Origin: Cheiracanthium punctorium
Lineage: Eukaryota > Arthropoda > Arachnida > Araneae > Cheiracanthiidae
DNA length: 64,000 nucleotides
Assembly: GCA_038373885.1 (NCBI GenBank)
Contig: JAWZYV010016945.1
Span: 62,001-126,000 of the forward strand
Direction: 5' to 3'
The notes beneath the pieces are model-generated. The model had not been told where the DNA came from, searched no databases, and saw only the letters and a program-made list of their open reading frames with translations. Both the position numbers and the translations under genes were made by a program. Below are positions 44,107 through 56,239 of the stretch, in pieces; the stretch's first letter is position 1, and each line of letters opens with the position of its first letter.

Positions 44107-46346
44107 TGCAGTGCAAGCAGGTGTTTCTGAATATTTTTCCACCGTTCCGAAATGTACAAAAATGTTCCTAAATACTTTTTCCGCCAGATTCGGAAACATT
44201 TGTGAATATTTTCTCGCCGGATGTGGAAATGTTCCTGTAATTTTAAACTGCAATTACTGTCCTACATTTCGGGTTATGTTTCCGATTGTTTTGTACAGTG
44301 TAGATGAAGTTATGAAATTCAATAGAAGTCATAGAAACTTATTTTTTCAGTAGGATTGAATATAGATTTTTAATGTAAATGAAATCTTAAGAAACATAAA
44401 CTAAAGATAGAATTGTTTACTTTTTTTTTTCAATCTACCTAGAGAAAATTCTTTTTAACGTCTAGACAACTCATCATTATTTATAGCTATCAGAAAAACT
44501 TAAAGTAGAACAATCCCCGTCATTGTAAACAGAAACCGTTTGACCAAATCTGTGTCCCTTGCTTTCATGTCAAGAAATAAAAACAAATCCGTCAATATAA
44601 CATAAGGTAAAAGAAAGAATTGATTTATTTTATATTACTTTTACTTCTTTCAAAGATTAAATCAAAGACACACAGCAAGGACTTTTAGCAAATTGATCGG
44701 TACTAAGATGTGATTAATTAAAGGCAAAATGAAATCATCTGCACTGTAAATAGGAAATAAAAAATTACTTTTCTGTCCTCATATTTACTGTGCATTTTAT
44801 AGATGAGTACTACTTCTGGAATAAAACAGTACATTTACTAATAAAAATCAGTATTTGTGTCTAAAACTTTTTTTATTGTAAAAACGAGTTTTGTCAGATG
44901 CTTTTGAAAAATACAGTAAAAATCAGAGGTATTACGTCTTAAAGATATGTCCATATCTTTTTATAATTATGCTCAAAAATATACTAAAAAGGCATTTTTT
45001 GTGGACTAAGCAAAAGTAAAACGTAAAGAATTAAGTAAATAAATTATAAATAATGAAAAACGGATATTATAAAATAATACCAGGTGTACATGCTTATATA
45101 AAATAATCAAAATAGTAATGAAAAGAATATACGTTTCAAGATCAATAGATGTCTTAAAATGTGATCAAAAGATGACACTACCTATATGTGTAGCCAAACA
45201 TACAACAATCTACTATCAGGTAGGTAACAAGCAAATATGAGAGCTGAAGAAAAGAAAACGGAAAAAAGGAGTAGATTGTTGCCATTCTGACGAAAGAAAA
45301 AAAAAAGGGAAAGATAAATCATGCCAAAAGCGTTAGATTATAAAACACTTTCCAACGTACACACACACACACACGCACAGAAGTTGCTATACATTTGGCG
45401 ATGGATTTTCCTGAAAACCGGTGAGATTTTGGAGATAAGATAATATTGCATTATCACTATAAATGAAATTTTATGAGATCCTGTAATTTTTTTCCCGACG
45501 TTTAACTGAAGAATACAAAAATTTTATACTCATTGTCTTGTGCTAGAAATGTATTAGTGTCTCTCAAATGCCACAGACTGTATTGTATTGGAATTCTTTT
45601 GAGTGATCCTGCAGAAGAACTATTTATAATACAGACACTATTCTTTATGGAGAGCATTATTTTGAGAGCCTTAATAATATGCATGCCGCCTTTGTTTTCT
45701 TTCAAAAAAACCGAATACCTCTGGAATACGTTTTCAAGAAAGACTGCCCATAGAATGCGAAGTATTGGATTTTTTCCTCCTGTAAGAGAACTATAAATGT
45801 TACTTGCACCATTTTCAATAAGGTACATAGAAGAAACATAAATTTCGCACAAATTGGTTCATATTTAAAGCAGTGAGAACGATGGACGGGTGGACATATG
45901 GACAATAGAAATTACAAACAAACCGAAATCATAAAGACCTCCCAAACTTGCTGTAAGTTAAAACTATAAATATTCCTTTTATACAACATAGCGGTATCGG
46001 ACGGACATGGAGAGCGAGAAATTTATACTTTTATGGTAAGCAGTCTAAAATTAATTTTAGACCCTTATAAAAAATCCTACTGGCGCCCATGTAAATTGGC
46101 AACCCTGACAGAAAAACACGACTGTTACAAATCACTCCTGCCACGAGCAAGATTATGTATGTTTAATTTTGTCCTAGTTTGAATGACGGAACATATGTGT
46201 CATCCGTTACTTAGGCAAAACTGTAATGACACGACGTAGTCGTCCCTGTGGGATTAATATGACGCTAATTTTTTTTCTTTTCATAGGACCGTTATGAAGA
46301 AACGTAATCCTACAATTAAAAAGGCACAAAATACTTGCAAGCCTTG
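44107..46346. other. AT-rich stretch, no gene called
   Basis: Contains a CA microsatellite near 45361 and a 116-codon minus frame (45502-45852) of unknown nature. Part of this (ATTGTATTGGAATTCTTTTG and CCATTTTCAATAAGGTA) resembles bases near 63335-63420, so it may be an old dispersed repeat. At 46081, CTGGCGCCCATG is a lone family-H MITE end. Confidence 0.35.
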
Positions 46347-46499
46347 CATGGGCTCCGGCAGAATATTTTCCAGGGGGGGCAAAGACTACTTCAACGTATG
46401 GTTACCATGTTGGAAAGAGCAAAAAAGCAAGGGAAAACACTGCATACAGAAATCCAGGGGGGCCATTGGCCCCCCTTGCCCTATGCTGCTGGCGCCCAT
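46347..46499. mobile_element. G-rich MITE, family H, copy 2
   Basis: Left end CATGGGCTCCGGCAG, right end (reverse complement) ATGGGCGCCAGCAG. The interior GGGGGGGCAAAGACTACTTC, CAACGTATGGTTACC and GGAAAGAGCAAAAAAGCAAG matches the copy at 28514-28709, with one rather than three of the G-rich units. The shared identity is high, so the family spread fairly recently. Confidence 0.78.
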
Positions 46500-46626
46500 G
46501 AGTCTTAGTGAAATTCATACGAAATTCGTTTAGATTACATTTTATATTTCACGGAATAAAAAATGATAGGTTTGATAGACACTCAAGCAATCGGGAAAAA
46601 AGTTTGAAAATCAAATAACGTGTCAT

Positions 46627-46908
46627 TCAGTAATACGCTACCCCGACTTATGCTAACATGGAGTTACGCGATTTTCAAATCTCGCCGTTTCGTCTTTCGT
46701 TTACTTCCAAAATAGCTTTAGTTTAGGATTTTAAGATAATCTGTTATACATAGGTTTTATCTAAGATTTTATTAATTTTTTTTTTCTAAATTATTGTTGT
46801 CTATATAATAATTAGCCTTACTCCCCAATTGAAAATAATTGGTATGCACATATGAAAAATTATACCCTGACTTACGCGGTTATCGCTCAAGTTTGGCGTA
46901 TTACTGTG
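46627..46908. mobile_element. pogo/Tigger-like MITE
   Basis: The left CAGTAATACGCTACCCCGAC and the right, in reverse complement, CAGTAATACGCCAAACTTGA share a 12-base end. Both are followed by TTACGCG or CTTACGCGG-type bases, as in pogo/Tigger termini. No coding content in about 280 bp. Confidence 0.5.
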
Positions 46909-47963
46909 TTAAGAGTTTCCGCGATTAGAATAATGTACACCCTTCTGGATACATAAAAAAAATACTCTCCGTACCACCAGTGTTGAGCAATCTCATATCT
47001 TTTTATCATGCCGGTATGAAATTTTAATAAAATCAGCCTAACCGAGTATTTCGATTTAGTTTGATTACTTTTCATTTCCCTCTGTGATACATATTCAGTT
47101 TGAAATAAAATTCTATTACCTTAAACTAAAATAACGAAGCAAAACGCTTGAAAAAAGAAAATTGCAAAAAATTGTAAGATATCGTGGAATATCTAGAGCA
47201 AACGCAGGTAATAAAATGTGAGGTCGTATCCCGAATGCAAATCCTGGTACATAAATATGAGGGTTTCTCACGAGAAGGTTTTTATTATACTTACTCCTAA
47301 GGGTTGTTTAATAAAGTATAATTTCATATTCATAGTAGGGGGATTTTATTCAAAATTGTTGTTCAAATGTAGTTTTTTTTATTGTACTAGAACCACACAA
47401 AATTCCAATGCTAGTTTTTTTTTTGTTATATACAATATAGATGAATTTGAGTTGTAACTTGAGAGTAATAAGATTTGAAAAAATATAGCAAGCGCATAAA
47501 ATATTTCACATATTATTGCAGTAGAAGCAGAATTGTTCTGCTTTCAATTTTAATGAAATTGGACATGGGCCAAATTGACCGATGCGCAGTTGCACAAATC
47601 CAATCGTATATTATACAATGCAGTAATCCTTTGTTCAAAGTAATATAACTGGCTGTTTCTTTTTCCTTATAGGAAAAAAAAACAGCCTTAGATTGTATAG
47701 TGAAGCGCATTATTTACGTCAGATTTATAACAGATTACGTCATATTTATATATAGAAATATATATATATATGTGCCACACATAGAAAAAATAGATCGCAT
47801 TAAACAACACGAATCTGTAAAACAAAAATGCTCTTCTGCTTTTTTTTCCGTTTTGCTTAACCGTTTTAATGATTACTTCTAAATTTCAGGTTTAGTTTGC
47901 GTCAAATAAACTTAATCACTGTCTTTTTTTACATCAATGATAAAAATAGACCTAATAGAAAAC
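46909..47963. other. AT-rich stretch, no gene seen
   Basis: Chance frames of up to 79 codons; no element ends seen. An AT run lies at 47758-47771. Confidence 0.5.
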
Positions 47964-48750
47964 CAGGGATTCGAACCGGAACTGAACCGAAAACGGGAAA
48001 AAACCGTTATTTTGGACTGAACGAAAACCGGAATTGAAAAGGAAAGAAATATCGGTTTATTTCGGTTCGGTATATCTTCAATCATTTTGTTACTGTAACC
48101 AAGTTATCGTTATTTTCTAATTTAACGTCATCATCGTTATCATCATTACATGTATTATAATCATTACATGTAGAGTCTGTTTTTGTTTCTCAGAGCCTCC
48201 CTCCCATTTACACAGGCGTTAGATCGGATTCCATTTCATCAAAATAGGGGCGAACGGAAATGTAACAACGCCTTTTATATTTATGTTTAACACTTGAACT
48301 AGCAATACGAAGAGTAGTTTCTGAAATTCCGAATGGAAATAAATCAAAATGGAAAACATCATAAAAAGACATCGAGCTAAAATAGAGCTTCAAAAAATGC
48401 TCATCTCAAATTATCACCCCTTTTCCGTGTAGTTTCGTCTTGTTTGCAGTCGCTCTGCTTTAGGAAAACTCACGATACATTGCTTCTCTATTTTCTGTTT
48501 CACTGTTCTCTTAACTACTGTTTTTCTGTTTCAGTTTGGCAAGAAACTACTTGCAGAAGGCAGATTTAATTCAGTTGATGATAGAATCATATTTTTATTA
48601 GAAATAAGAATATACATAAATTAAATTATTCATTCGGAACTGAACCGAAAACCGTTATTTTTGGCCGAACGAAAGCCGGAACGGAACCGATATATTTTCT
48701 TTTAGTTGAAATGGAAAGGAAAACGGAACGAATAAAATTACGGATTCTAT
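47964..48750. mobile_element. hAT-like element with GGTTC-rich ends
   Basis: The left end starts CAGGGATTCGAACCGGAAC, followed by repeated GAACCGAAAA motifs to about 48085. The same motifs in inverted order fill 48630-48735 (AACCGTTATTTTTGGCCGAA, GGAACGGAACCGATA). The CAGGG start and the clusters of short inverted GGTTCGGTTC repeats at both ends are typical of hAT subterminal regions. The right terminus is decayed and no 8-bp duplication was confirmed. About 500 bp inside is not recognised. Confidence 0.5.
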
Positions 48751-51475
48751 ACGTACACATTTTTTGCTCTTTATCCACTGCCTTTTTATTTACTAGTCTA
48801 CTATCATAACAGTTCTTCGTTTGCGATGAAGCTTATAACAACCGCAGTCTTTTGATATACGTATTATATTAGTATTTTGATAAAGATATTATATTATTAT
48901 ACAACTACAGCAATAAAAAATTGTAATAAAACTACTATACAACAAATATTTATAAGTTTTTCTTTCTGATTTCTAATTACTAGACCTTATTATAGTTGTA
49001 CTCTGCAGTTCTGATTTATCTCAACGCTGACCATATAAAATAAATATAATCACAGATTTGACTACCTGTTTTTTTATTTCCGAAATATTCAAAGTTAATT
49101 AAAGGATTATTTTCACTACTTTCAACCTTTTTTTAATTACTTTTAATGTTTTTATGATAATGGTAAGTGTAGGAATACGGACATTCTTTCTTTGTCACTT
49201 ACTGAATGTTAAAAATCGAAAATCGTTATATAAATAAATGATATATTTTAACTTTTTCAAACTTGATTTGTAGCTGTTAGCATTCACAATAAAAAAATAA
49301 TTACACATTACAGCATGGAGAATTTTCTGTATAGAACCTTATTTTATCTCTTTTCGCTGTATTTCACCCAGCAAAAATCATTAGCATCAAGATCCGTTGT
49401 TATACTGACTTTCCGCTGTCCTAGATAAGCAGTCCTAGTTTGAATTCAAGATAAAATTTAAATAAAGCGTATGCCAAACTTAAAAATTAAGAAGTTAAGA
49501 CTTTTTTATGTTTTTAAATAGTTATAGTAACGTAATTTACTTCTGCGATTTAAGTTGTTGAATTCATCAATCACACGGAATCATTAGTTCCTGTGAGTTT
49601 ACCCTCAAAACCGAACACAAGCAAATATATTACACAAATATGGATTAATTTATTTATTTCCTGGAATCTTAATTCATACTATTACATTTAATATCCGTAG
49701 CTGATACAGAAAAAAATTATTTTAATCTTGTGGAAAACTGATTAATCTGGATCAAAAATTCTCATTTCCAGCGAATTAGAATCATAAAAAATGCGACTGT
49801 ATTTTTATCATGGCACAATCTTGGCGACAGAGTTCAGTGATATCTCGAAATTTTAAAATAGTGACGCCAAACTTTTGACAGGAAAAAAGACAAAAAAAAA
49901 AAACTTTAACTTTTCTTATTTCTCTGTCGGTGAAACAATATGGGCTTGGAAGTTGTGGAAAATTTCTAGATAGAATTTCAAATTTTAAAATAGCATATTG
50001 TAAAAAACATTTTCGTGCGCATTTGTCAAGCTGATTTGTCCAACAGCGTGGATATGTATATAGTATAAACGCACAAACAAATCTGCATTTTTATTAAAAA
50101 TATAAAGCAGTTCTGTATACCTCATGCAGAATATTACATTTTTACTCATTTTATAATAGGTTAAACAGATTATTTAATTAAAAAAGCATTATCTGGAATT
50201 TTGAGAGCTTAACCCTTAAAAGGCTTTCTACAATACTATTAGAATAACATTGATACCTAATGCCTAAAATTGCCAATAAGCTAAATACTGAAGATATCAC
50301 TGAATCAATTTTCAATACATATATTGCTTCACTTGTGCTGTTTAAGAATAAAGATAGATGTAATTTTGCAATTGCAGCTACATGTGCTTTTTGTTTTGTT
50401 TGGAAGCTTGCAAATACCCTATTTTGTTCAGCAGTAATCAAGTAAATATTTTTTTGTGGAAAAATAAAATGTAACTGATTTTTATAACTGTTTTTGGATA
50501 TTTCACTGTAAAAATATTTGTTACACGCAGATTTTTGTGTGTGCTGCCAATTGGCAACAATACGCATAAAGTTCCACTAAGCATGGAAAACAATGAGCAG
50601 TTTTGGTTTTTGATTATGAGGAATAATAAGATTGACTGAATATATTTGACTTAAGTTTGAATGAAACTACTTACATTTTGCAGTTTATTTATTTTTTATT
50701 GTACAGAAGATTTTTTTCTACAAATTTTTCTCTGCAAATTCTTAAAATGCAAAGGATACACAGCAGCAAAATATGAAAAAATGTGGTATTAGACAGTGTT
50801 TTAATAAAAATAATAACTGTTTCAAATATTTCCATACAATTATTTGACTAAATAGCTGGTAATCATACTTTAAAATATCATAAAGTAAATTATTTTGCAT
50901 TCCACATTGATTTTTGCAATAAATTTTTGTATAAGAATTAATTACTTTTATAGTACTTTGTAAAAATTATTTATCATAGTTTTTAAAAATCAGGTGTGTG
51001 TGATATTATAAAATTTAATTAATTTTTTTCATTAAAATTATTTTTTCAACTAAATCCTGGTGTTGCCGATTGACAACAAATTGTTTTTTAGTCGTAAATC
51101 ATACCTAAAACAAAGTATGATTTTTAAAAGTATTTCCCCCCGCCCCATGATTTGTTTAAGAAATGAAAACCCAAAACATTTTTTAGTTTATTTTTTAACT
51201 TTCAGGCATTTACGGTACCTTCTGATCGAACTTCAGTAATCTTGTGTTACCGCTGCGTTTAGGAACTGTATTGTCAATCGTACCCACATTCTCATTTTCA
51301 TGAGCTTTTAACTGCAAGATAAATTAAAATATAACTAGGAATACTTAAACATTGTTACTGATAATTGTAATTGGTTTCGAGTTTCACTTCTCAGAAAGTT
51401 GTTGGTATTGATGCTCTCTGGCAATCGCGGAGTGGGGCCAGATCCTCCATACAAGACAGCAATTGGCGTAAGAAG
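48751..51475. other. AT-rich stretch, no gene seen
   Basis: Overlapping frames of 129 (minus, 50178-50567) and 61 codons have chance-like composition and no domain. TTGCCAATTGGCA-like bases occur near 50547 and 51063 (GTTGCCGATTGACAAC) but do not form an element that I can define. Confidence 0.45.
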
Positions 51476-51750
51476 CGGATTCCATTGTATTGAGCCCCAA
51501 TAGGAAAAGAACTCACTTAGCTCGGGTCTCCTAATTTTGAACCAATTCCAGATGAATGACCTAGCGCCTGGATCAGCATTTCCAGATGTATCGTTTGAGC
51601 ATGGAGGATATTAGAATCACGAACAAAATTTATCTGCACCGGCACCCATTAGCGTACACGATTCCGCAGCAGTCCAGCCGAAAGTTAACACCCTCCCAAA
51701 TGCTGACCAAGGTTAGTGCCGGTTTCACTTTATGTTTTGTTATGGGAAGA
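51476..51750 (+). repeat. Dispersed repeat E, copy 1
   Basis: Shares ordered blocks with 58566-58842: TTCCATTxTATTGxxCCCAAT, ACTTAGCTCGGG, GTCTCxTAATTTTG, CATTTCCAGATGTA against CATTCCTAGAGGTA, TTAGxxTACACG, CAGCAGTCCAG, GCTGACxAAGG and CTTCACTxTxxG. Superfamily unknown; no clear inverted ends. Confidence 0.7.
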
Positions 51751-51892
51751 GTCGCTAAAGCTTTGACGAAAACGAAGTTAAAATTTAAACAACTGATAAT
51801 TTAAAGGAAATATATTAATTACATTGCTATTTGCCTTATGCAGACCATTATATTTTGTACATATTACAAAAACGATTAGTACAGATTACCAT

Positions 51893-52192
51893 CGGAAAAA
51901 ACACTCAAAATACTGGTGTTAGACGCTAAAGTAAATAAAAAACTTTGTAAAAAACACGCATAAGATGTTACATGTAAGTAGATACATATGTTTCGACCAA
52001 AAATTGTTTTGGTCTTCCTCAGTCAATGCCCTTCGTCACAAGGAACAGAGGGAACTCAAGGAACAGAGTTCCCTCTGTTCCTAGTGACGAAGGGCATTGA
52101 CTGAGGAAGACCAAAACAATTTTTGGTCGAAACGTATGTATCTACTTACATGTAACATCTTATGTGTGTTTTTTACAAAGTTTTATTTACTT
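51893..52192. mobile_element. 300-bp insertion carrying a giant palindrome
   Basis: Flanked by a 13-bp direct repeat TACAGATTACCAT (51880-51892 and 52193-52205). After about 35 bp of unrelated sequence, arms at 51928-52056 and 52067-52193 are inverted copies about 97% identical, with a 10-bp centre. A duplication of this length is typical of target-primed retrotransposition rather than of cut-and-paste elements. Inferred to be an unusual retro-insertion or a hairpin element. Confidence 0.9.
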
Positions 52193-52269
52193 TACAGATT
52201 ACCATATTTAAATGAGCAGGAACGTATCTGTTTAGTGCATTATTGGCTGCCAAATTTCAACTCTTGTTG

Positions 52270-52440
52270 GGTCCAATCAGTGGCCAAATGATTGAACATT
52301 GGTAGATGGCGTGTGAAGGTCTTGTGTTCTGATTTACGGCACGGCTGTTGATCTAACGGTATACAGTTTTGGGCGGTTTTCTTCAGATGAAACGTGAATT
52401 CACTTTAGAACCTGTTAAATGTCCTGCGACCAAGGCGTTC
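52270..52440 (+). repeat. tRNA-derived SINE, family S, copy 3
   Basis: Contains ATCTAACGGTATACAGTTTT, then GGGCGGTTTTCTTCAGATGA, then AACGTGAATTCACTTTAGAA, matching the order in copies at 15558 and 55221. The tRNA-like head is the most decayed of the four. Confidence 0.6.
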
Positions 52441-54817
52441 TTCCCTTTATTGCTAGCGCACTTTGCCTGTACAAAACAAGAACAATGAACATTTGGTGAA
52501 CACAGAATCAAAATTAATAAACAAATAGTGATATCGATGTTTTCTATGGACAGTATTTTTAATCATACCCACATTCTAGTTTTAAAAATTGTTGACAGCG
52601 AGCTTCAAGAGAAATTGAAATTCAATGCAAAATATTTAATTATCGCTACACTAGTAATTCTTACAGTACTAACAGAATTAGTTCTAAGATAAATTTATTA
52701 GAAAAAAATAATTTAGTAAGCATAGCATGAAAAGTTTCTGTATTATAAAGCCATAGATTAAAGTTATTTTTGATCAGTTTTACAAAATATGCATAAGTTT
52801 GACTTTCATAAATTACTGACAGTTAACTGAAAGAGAAACTGAAATGCAAAGGTAAGTATTCATTCGTCATTATACGATAAGTTGAAATTAGTTTCAATTA
52901 AGTTAATCAGTTAGTTAGTTTCAAGGTTCATTAATTTTTTCATGTGTGCGAACACACTGACTGACCCCTAAAACTTTCAATGTTTAAAATAAACATGTCT
53001 CATAAAATTGGAATTTTGATAATTTTCGCATTTTTTAAATCGTTCGATGTTTCAAAATTAGAGATTGATAAAATCTGAGTAGAACTTTTAACATCTGCGT
53101 TTAAATAAATAATATGAAACGGAAGGAATGTAACATTTAAATAAAATACAATGCTATGAGTTTCATTTTCAAAGGATATACTTTATAAACTTAAATATAT
53201 TATCTGCATCTTTCACAGACGATTTATTTAGACAAGACTGAAGTACTTTTGTTGATTAGGTCTTACAAAAAAAATATTTAAATAGCTAACTGTTAATAAC
53301 GCATTTACAGAGGGAAAAACATTAAACATAACCATAACATCTTACTTCGTAAAGCCTTTAATCCTACATGATCCTAAATTCTAAACATAATTTTCATTTC
53401 TATGGAAGCCTTCAAAATTTTTGATAAAACTTTCTTACCTGTAAGAATTACTTTCACTACAATGGTTACATATCAAGACAAAATTGCGCCATTTAGTAAG
53501 AGTAAACATATAACTTAAGCTATAAGTGTCTATAGTCTTAGAATTCAAAGGAAGATATATTTTATTAAATCCTCGAGTAAAAGCACATTATATACCATAC
53601 ATAATAATCTTTATAAATTAAAGCTTATCTTCTCCAATTTTAGTTGGAAATAAAGACTGATGTCGAAATAGTCCCTTTATCTTCTAATGTTTAATGAAAT
53701 ATTTGAACTTCATTCCGATTTAAGCCAGGGTAGTATAGCTAGTAAGCTGAGTTATAATAAATCGGAAAATTGAGACATACTGTAGCTTTGACATTTCTTA
53801 GTCAAACAATCTTTAAATCCTTAACATTTCTCAATGTTTAAGTCTGTCATTGAAATACTGTAAACTGCACATACATATACAAAAGTATTTGTTAAAAGTA
53901 TTTATTCTGTTGCTTTAGATAATATTATTTTACTGTGCGACTCTTCTTTTTTATTTTTTTTTAACCCGAGTTCATGAATTCTTATACGATGTGGTTACAT
54001 GCTCTAAATAACATGATTTTTCATTCAGAGTCATGCTTATACGAAGGGATTTTAAGCAAAGTAAGTATTAGATTCAGCGCTAAAACATTATGCAAAAAGG
54101 AGCAAATTCTAAAATCGAGTAAAAGCAATTTTTGCGACGAAAGTAGTGACAAATTAACTACTTTTTGATTGATTCTCCCTTATTTCCATACAATTAAACT
54201 AGTAGTCGCCAGTGTACTATGTCGCCGAGTTTTGGAGAATTTTATGAAGAATTTTTGCCTATTTTGAAACATTTCTTTTAAAAAAGTTTTTAATTCAAAG
54301 AATATACATATATATTTTAATTTTTTTAGGAGCAACAACATAAAAGTGGGCATCATTCGCAAATATATTTTAATCTCAAGTAGATAAAATTGTAACTATG
54401 CAATAAAAAATTAAAATTAACAAAAATTCGTTTTCTAACTATATGCCTTAGCGAGTATTCGAACTTTAAATACAAAATGCTTTTTCTTTCACTTTTAGAA
54501 TATTGTGAAATAGTATAAAAATTTCAGTAAATTAGGATATTTTACAGATATTTTACAAGCCGTTTTTGAAATTGCTATTTAAATTATAAAGGCTTCACAT
54601 GGAAGGCAATAAATGCTTTTATGTTCAATATCATTTTTGATATCTTATCACTTATTTAGAAGTAGAAGGGATGTGGCATCAAATATAGTTCGTATAGAAA
54701 TTTTTGACAGGCAGCTGGTGGAATGAAACGATCCTTCAAACCAGTTATGTCACATTTGATATAGGAAGAGTCGTAAAATTGCTATTCATGGAAAAGACAT
54801 GAATTTGCAAAGTTTGG

Positions 54818-54852
<35 letters not shown>

Positions 54853-55220
54853 GATACTGCTGAAAATATGAATTCATGGCTATTATAGACTAAAATTTCT
54901 TCACTGTCACTTCATAACAGACAGTTCGGGAGAACTGGAGAACTGGAATCGTAACTTACGGAGTCAGAATAAGATCAAAATAGTGAAAAAAAAATCCTTT
55001 TCAATACCTACACTGCCATTTTTATATGAGGAAGTAAATGATACGCTGGAATATTCTAAGGAACACTTTGGCAGTCTTAATGACGTTAGCGATGCTGATT
55101 GGACACAATTGCTCCTAAGATGAGGCAGTGGCGAGGAGTGGAAGCGAACAAATTGTTTATTTATTCTTTCTTTACGCGCTTACATTGGAAAATCTTTATT
55201 GAATTTACTGCCTGATCATT
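52441..55220. other. AT-rich stretch, no gene seen
   Basis: Almost 2.8 kb with frames of 64 codons or fewer. An AT microsatellite at about 54823-54851 is followed by CAGGATACTGCTG, possibly one end of a MITE, with no partner seen. Confidence 0.5.
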
Positions 55221-55420
55221 TGGGCTCCACCATGACCGAGTGGAAAAGCCACCGAATGTGGTAAATGGCTGAAATGGGAAGGGTTTAGGCTTCCGGGCTG
55301 CCGATATAATGGTCTAGAGTTTTGGTAGGTTTTCTCTAAATGTAACGTGAATGCGCGTAAAAAACCCCTAAAAATTTGTCCGCCTAGGGCAACCCCTTGA
55401 GAAGGTACCTCTCATGCAGG
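55221..55420 (+). repeat. tRNA-derived SINE, family S, copy 4
   Basis: Head GACCGAGTGGAAAAGCC (A-box-like), then GGCTTCCGGGCTGCCGATAT, AATGGTCTAGAGTTTTGGTA, GGTTTTCTCTAAATGTAACG and TGAATGCGCGT, matching the other family members. Confidence 0.7.
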
Positions 55421-55756
55421 TTTTTCTTAAACACAATACATTATTAAGCATTTTGAAATCAATTTTCATTTCTTTTTCTTAAAAAAAAAAAGAAAGAGAC
55501 AACCGTACACCAAATAGACTTAGGATGTTTACTTACATTTTTATTCTAAAACGTGTAACGGTTTACAAATAGTATGTAGTTTAACAAAAATTATTAGTTA
55601 AAAAATTGTTTCACCGAAGTGCTTTAATGTTTTTGCATTTGATAGCGTACAATACCAAAACATTCAATCCTTTAAGACTATATTTAGATTCCACACTTAC
55701 GTACAACGATTGTTTTATATAAGTGCATTATAGAGAGGATAAGAAAGAAGTTTGAC
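55421..55756. other. Possible 3' flank of the minus-strand frame
   Basis: On the minus strand ATTAAA occurs at about 55622-55628, some 130 bases after the stop at 55757; it could serve as a poly(A) signal. Otherwise AT-rich. Confidence 0.3.
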
Positions 55757-56239
55757 CTAACAGTACTTGACGTATTCATGTGACACTACATTCGGTGTTG
55801 CCAGACATCTTCTATGGCTTGGTTCAATGATTGATACTCTGAATCCGTCTGTCTCAGTCTGGCATTCAGAAATATCCGTTTTGGAACCGTGAAGATCACG
55901 GAAAGCTGACCGCTGGCCATCTCTCTGATGGGCTCTCATGGGTGCCATAGGGGAGGCCACTATCTCAACGCCACTGCTCATCCACCTTTCCTGAAGACGG
56001 AAATGTAAAAAAAAACAAAAAAACTCTTTCTTTTTTTTTTCTTTCGCAGTCATGGAAGGAAACGAATTACTTTGGCTTTTCAGCCACGAGAGCTTCGATT
56101 TTTGTTTAGTGGCCACTGTCCATGCCTTTCTTAGCTTTCCCTTCTCCCCGTTGGTCAACTTGCTTCTTCTTCCGCCTCTTTGGGTCTGGCTAATTTTTCC
56201 GCGCACTTCCTCTGACTTAATTTTTGTCACCCAGGCCAT
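55757..56239 (-). CDS. Unrecognised 160-codon frame, possible terminal exon
   Basis: This is the longest open frame outside transposon genes. It starts MAWVTKIKSEEVRGK and ends VVSHEYVKYC. I recognise no domain. Residues 1-70 are rich in Lys, Arg, Ser and Thr; the centre (EKKKKEFFCFFLHFRLQ) is encoded by a purine run followed by a pyrimidine tract that ends TTCCGTCTTCAG at about 55993. That looks like a real 3' splice site with the frame open after it (phase 0, GAAAGGTGGATG). The likeliest gene model is therefore a terminal exon of about 78 codons at 55757-55992, with the upstream open part either intron or coincidence. Base composition is clearly less AT-rich than the flanks on both sides of the tract. 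No homologue comes to mind; function unknown. Confidence 0.35.
   Translation of the reverse strand: MAWVTKIKSEEVRGKISQTQRGGRRSKLTNGEKGKLRKAWTVATKQKSKLSWLKSQSNSFPSMTAKEKKKKEFFCFFLHFRLQERWMSSGVEIVASPMAPMRAHQRDGQRSAFRDLHGSKTDISECQTETDGFRVSIIEPSHRRCLATPNVVSHEYVKYC

Noticed and set aside
44020..44353. Gene with poly-Leu or poly-Asn tract
   Set aside because: The homopolymer is the (ATT)n microsatellite, and the flanking frame overlaps the SINE.
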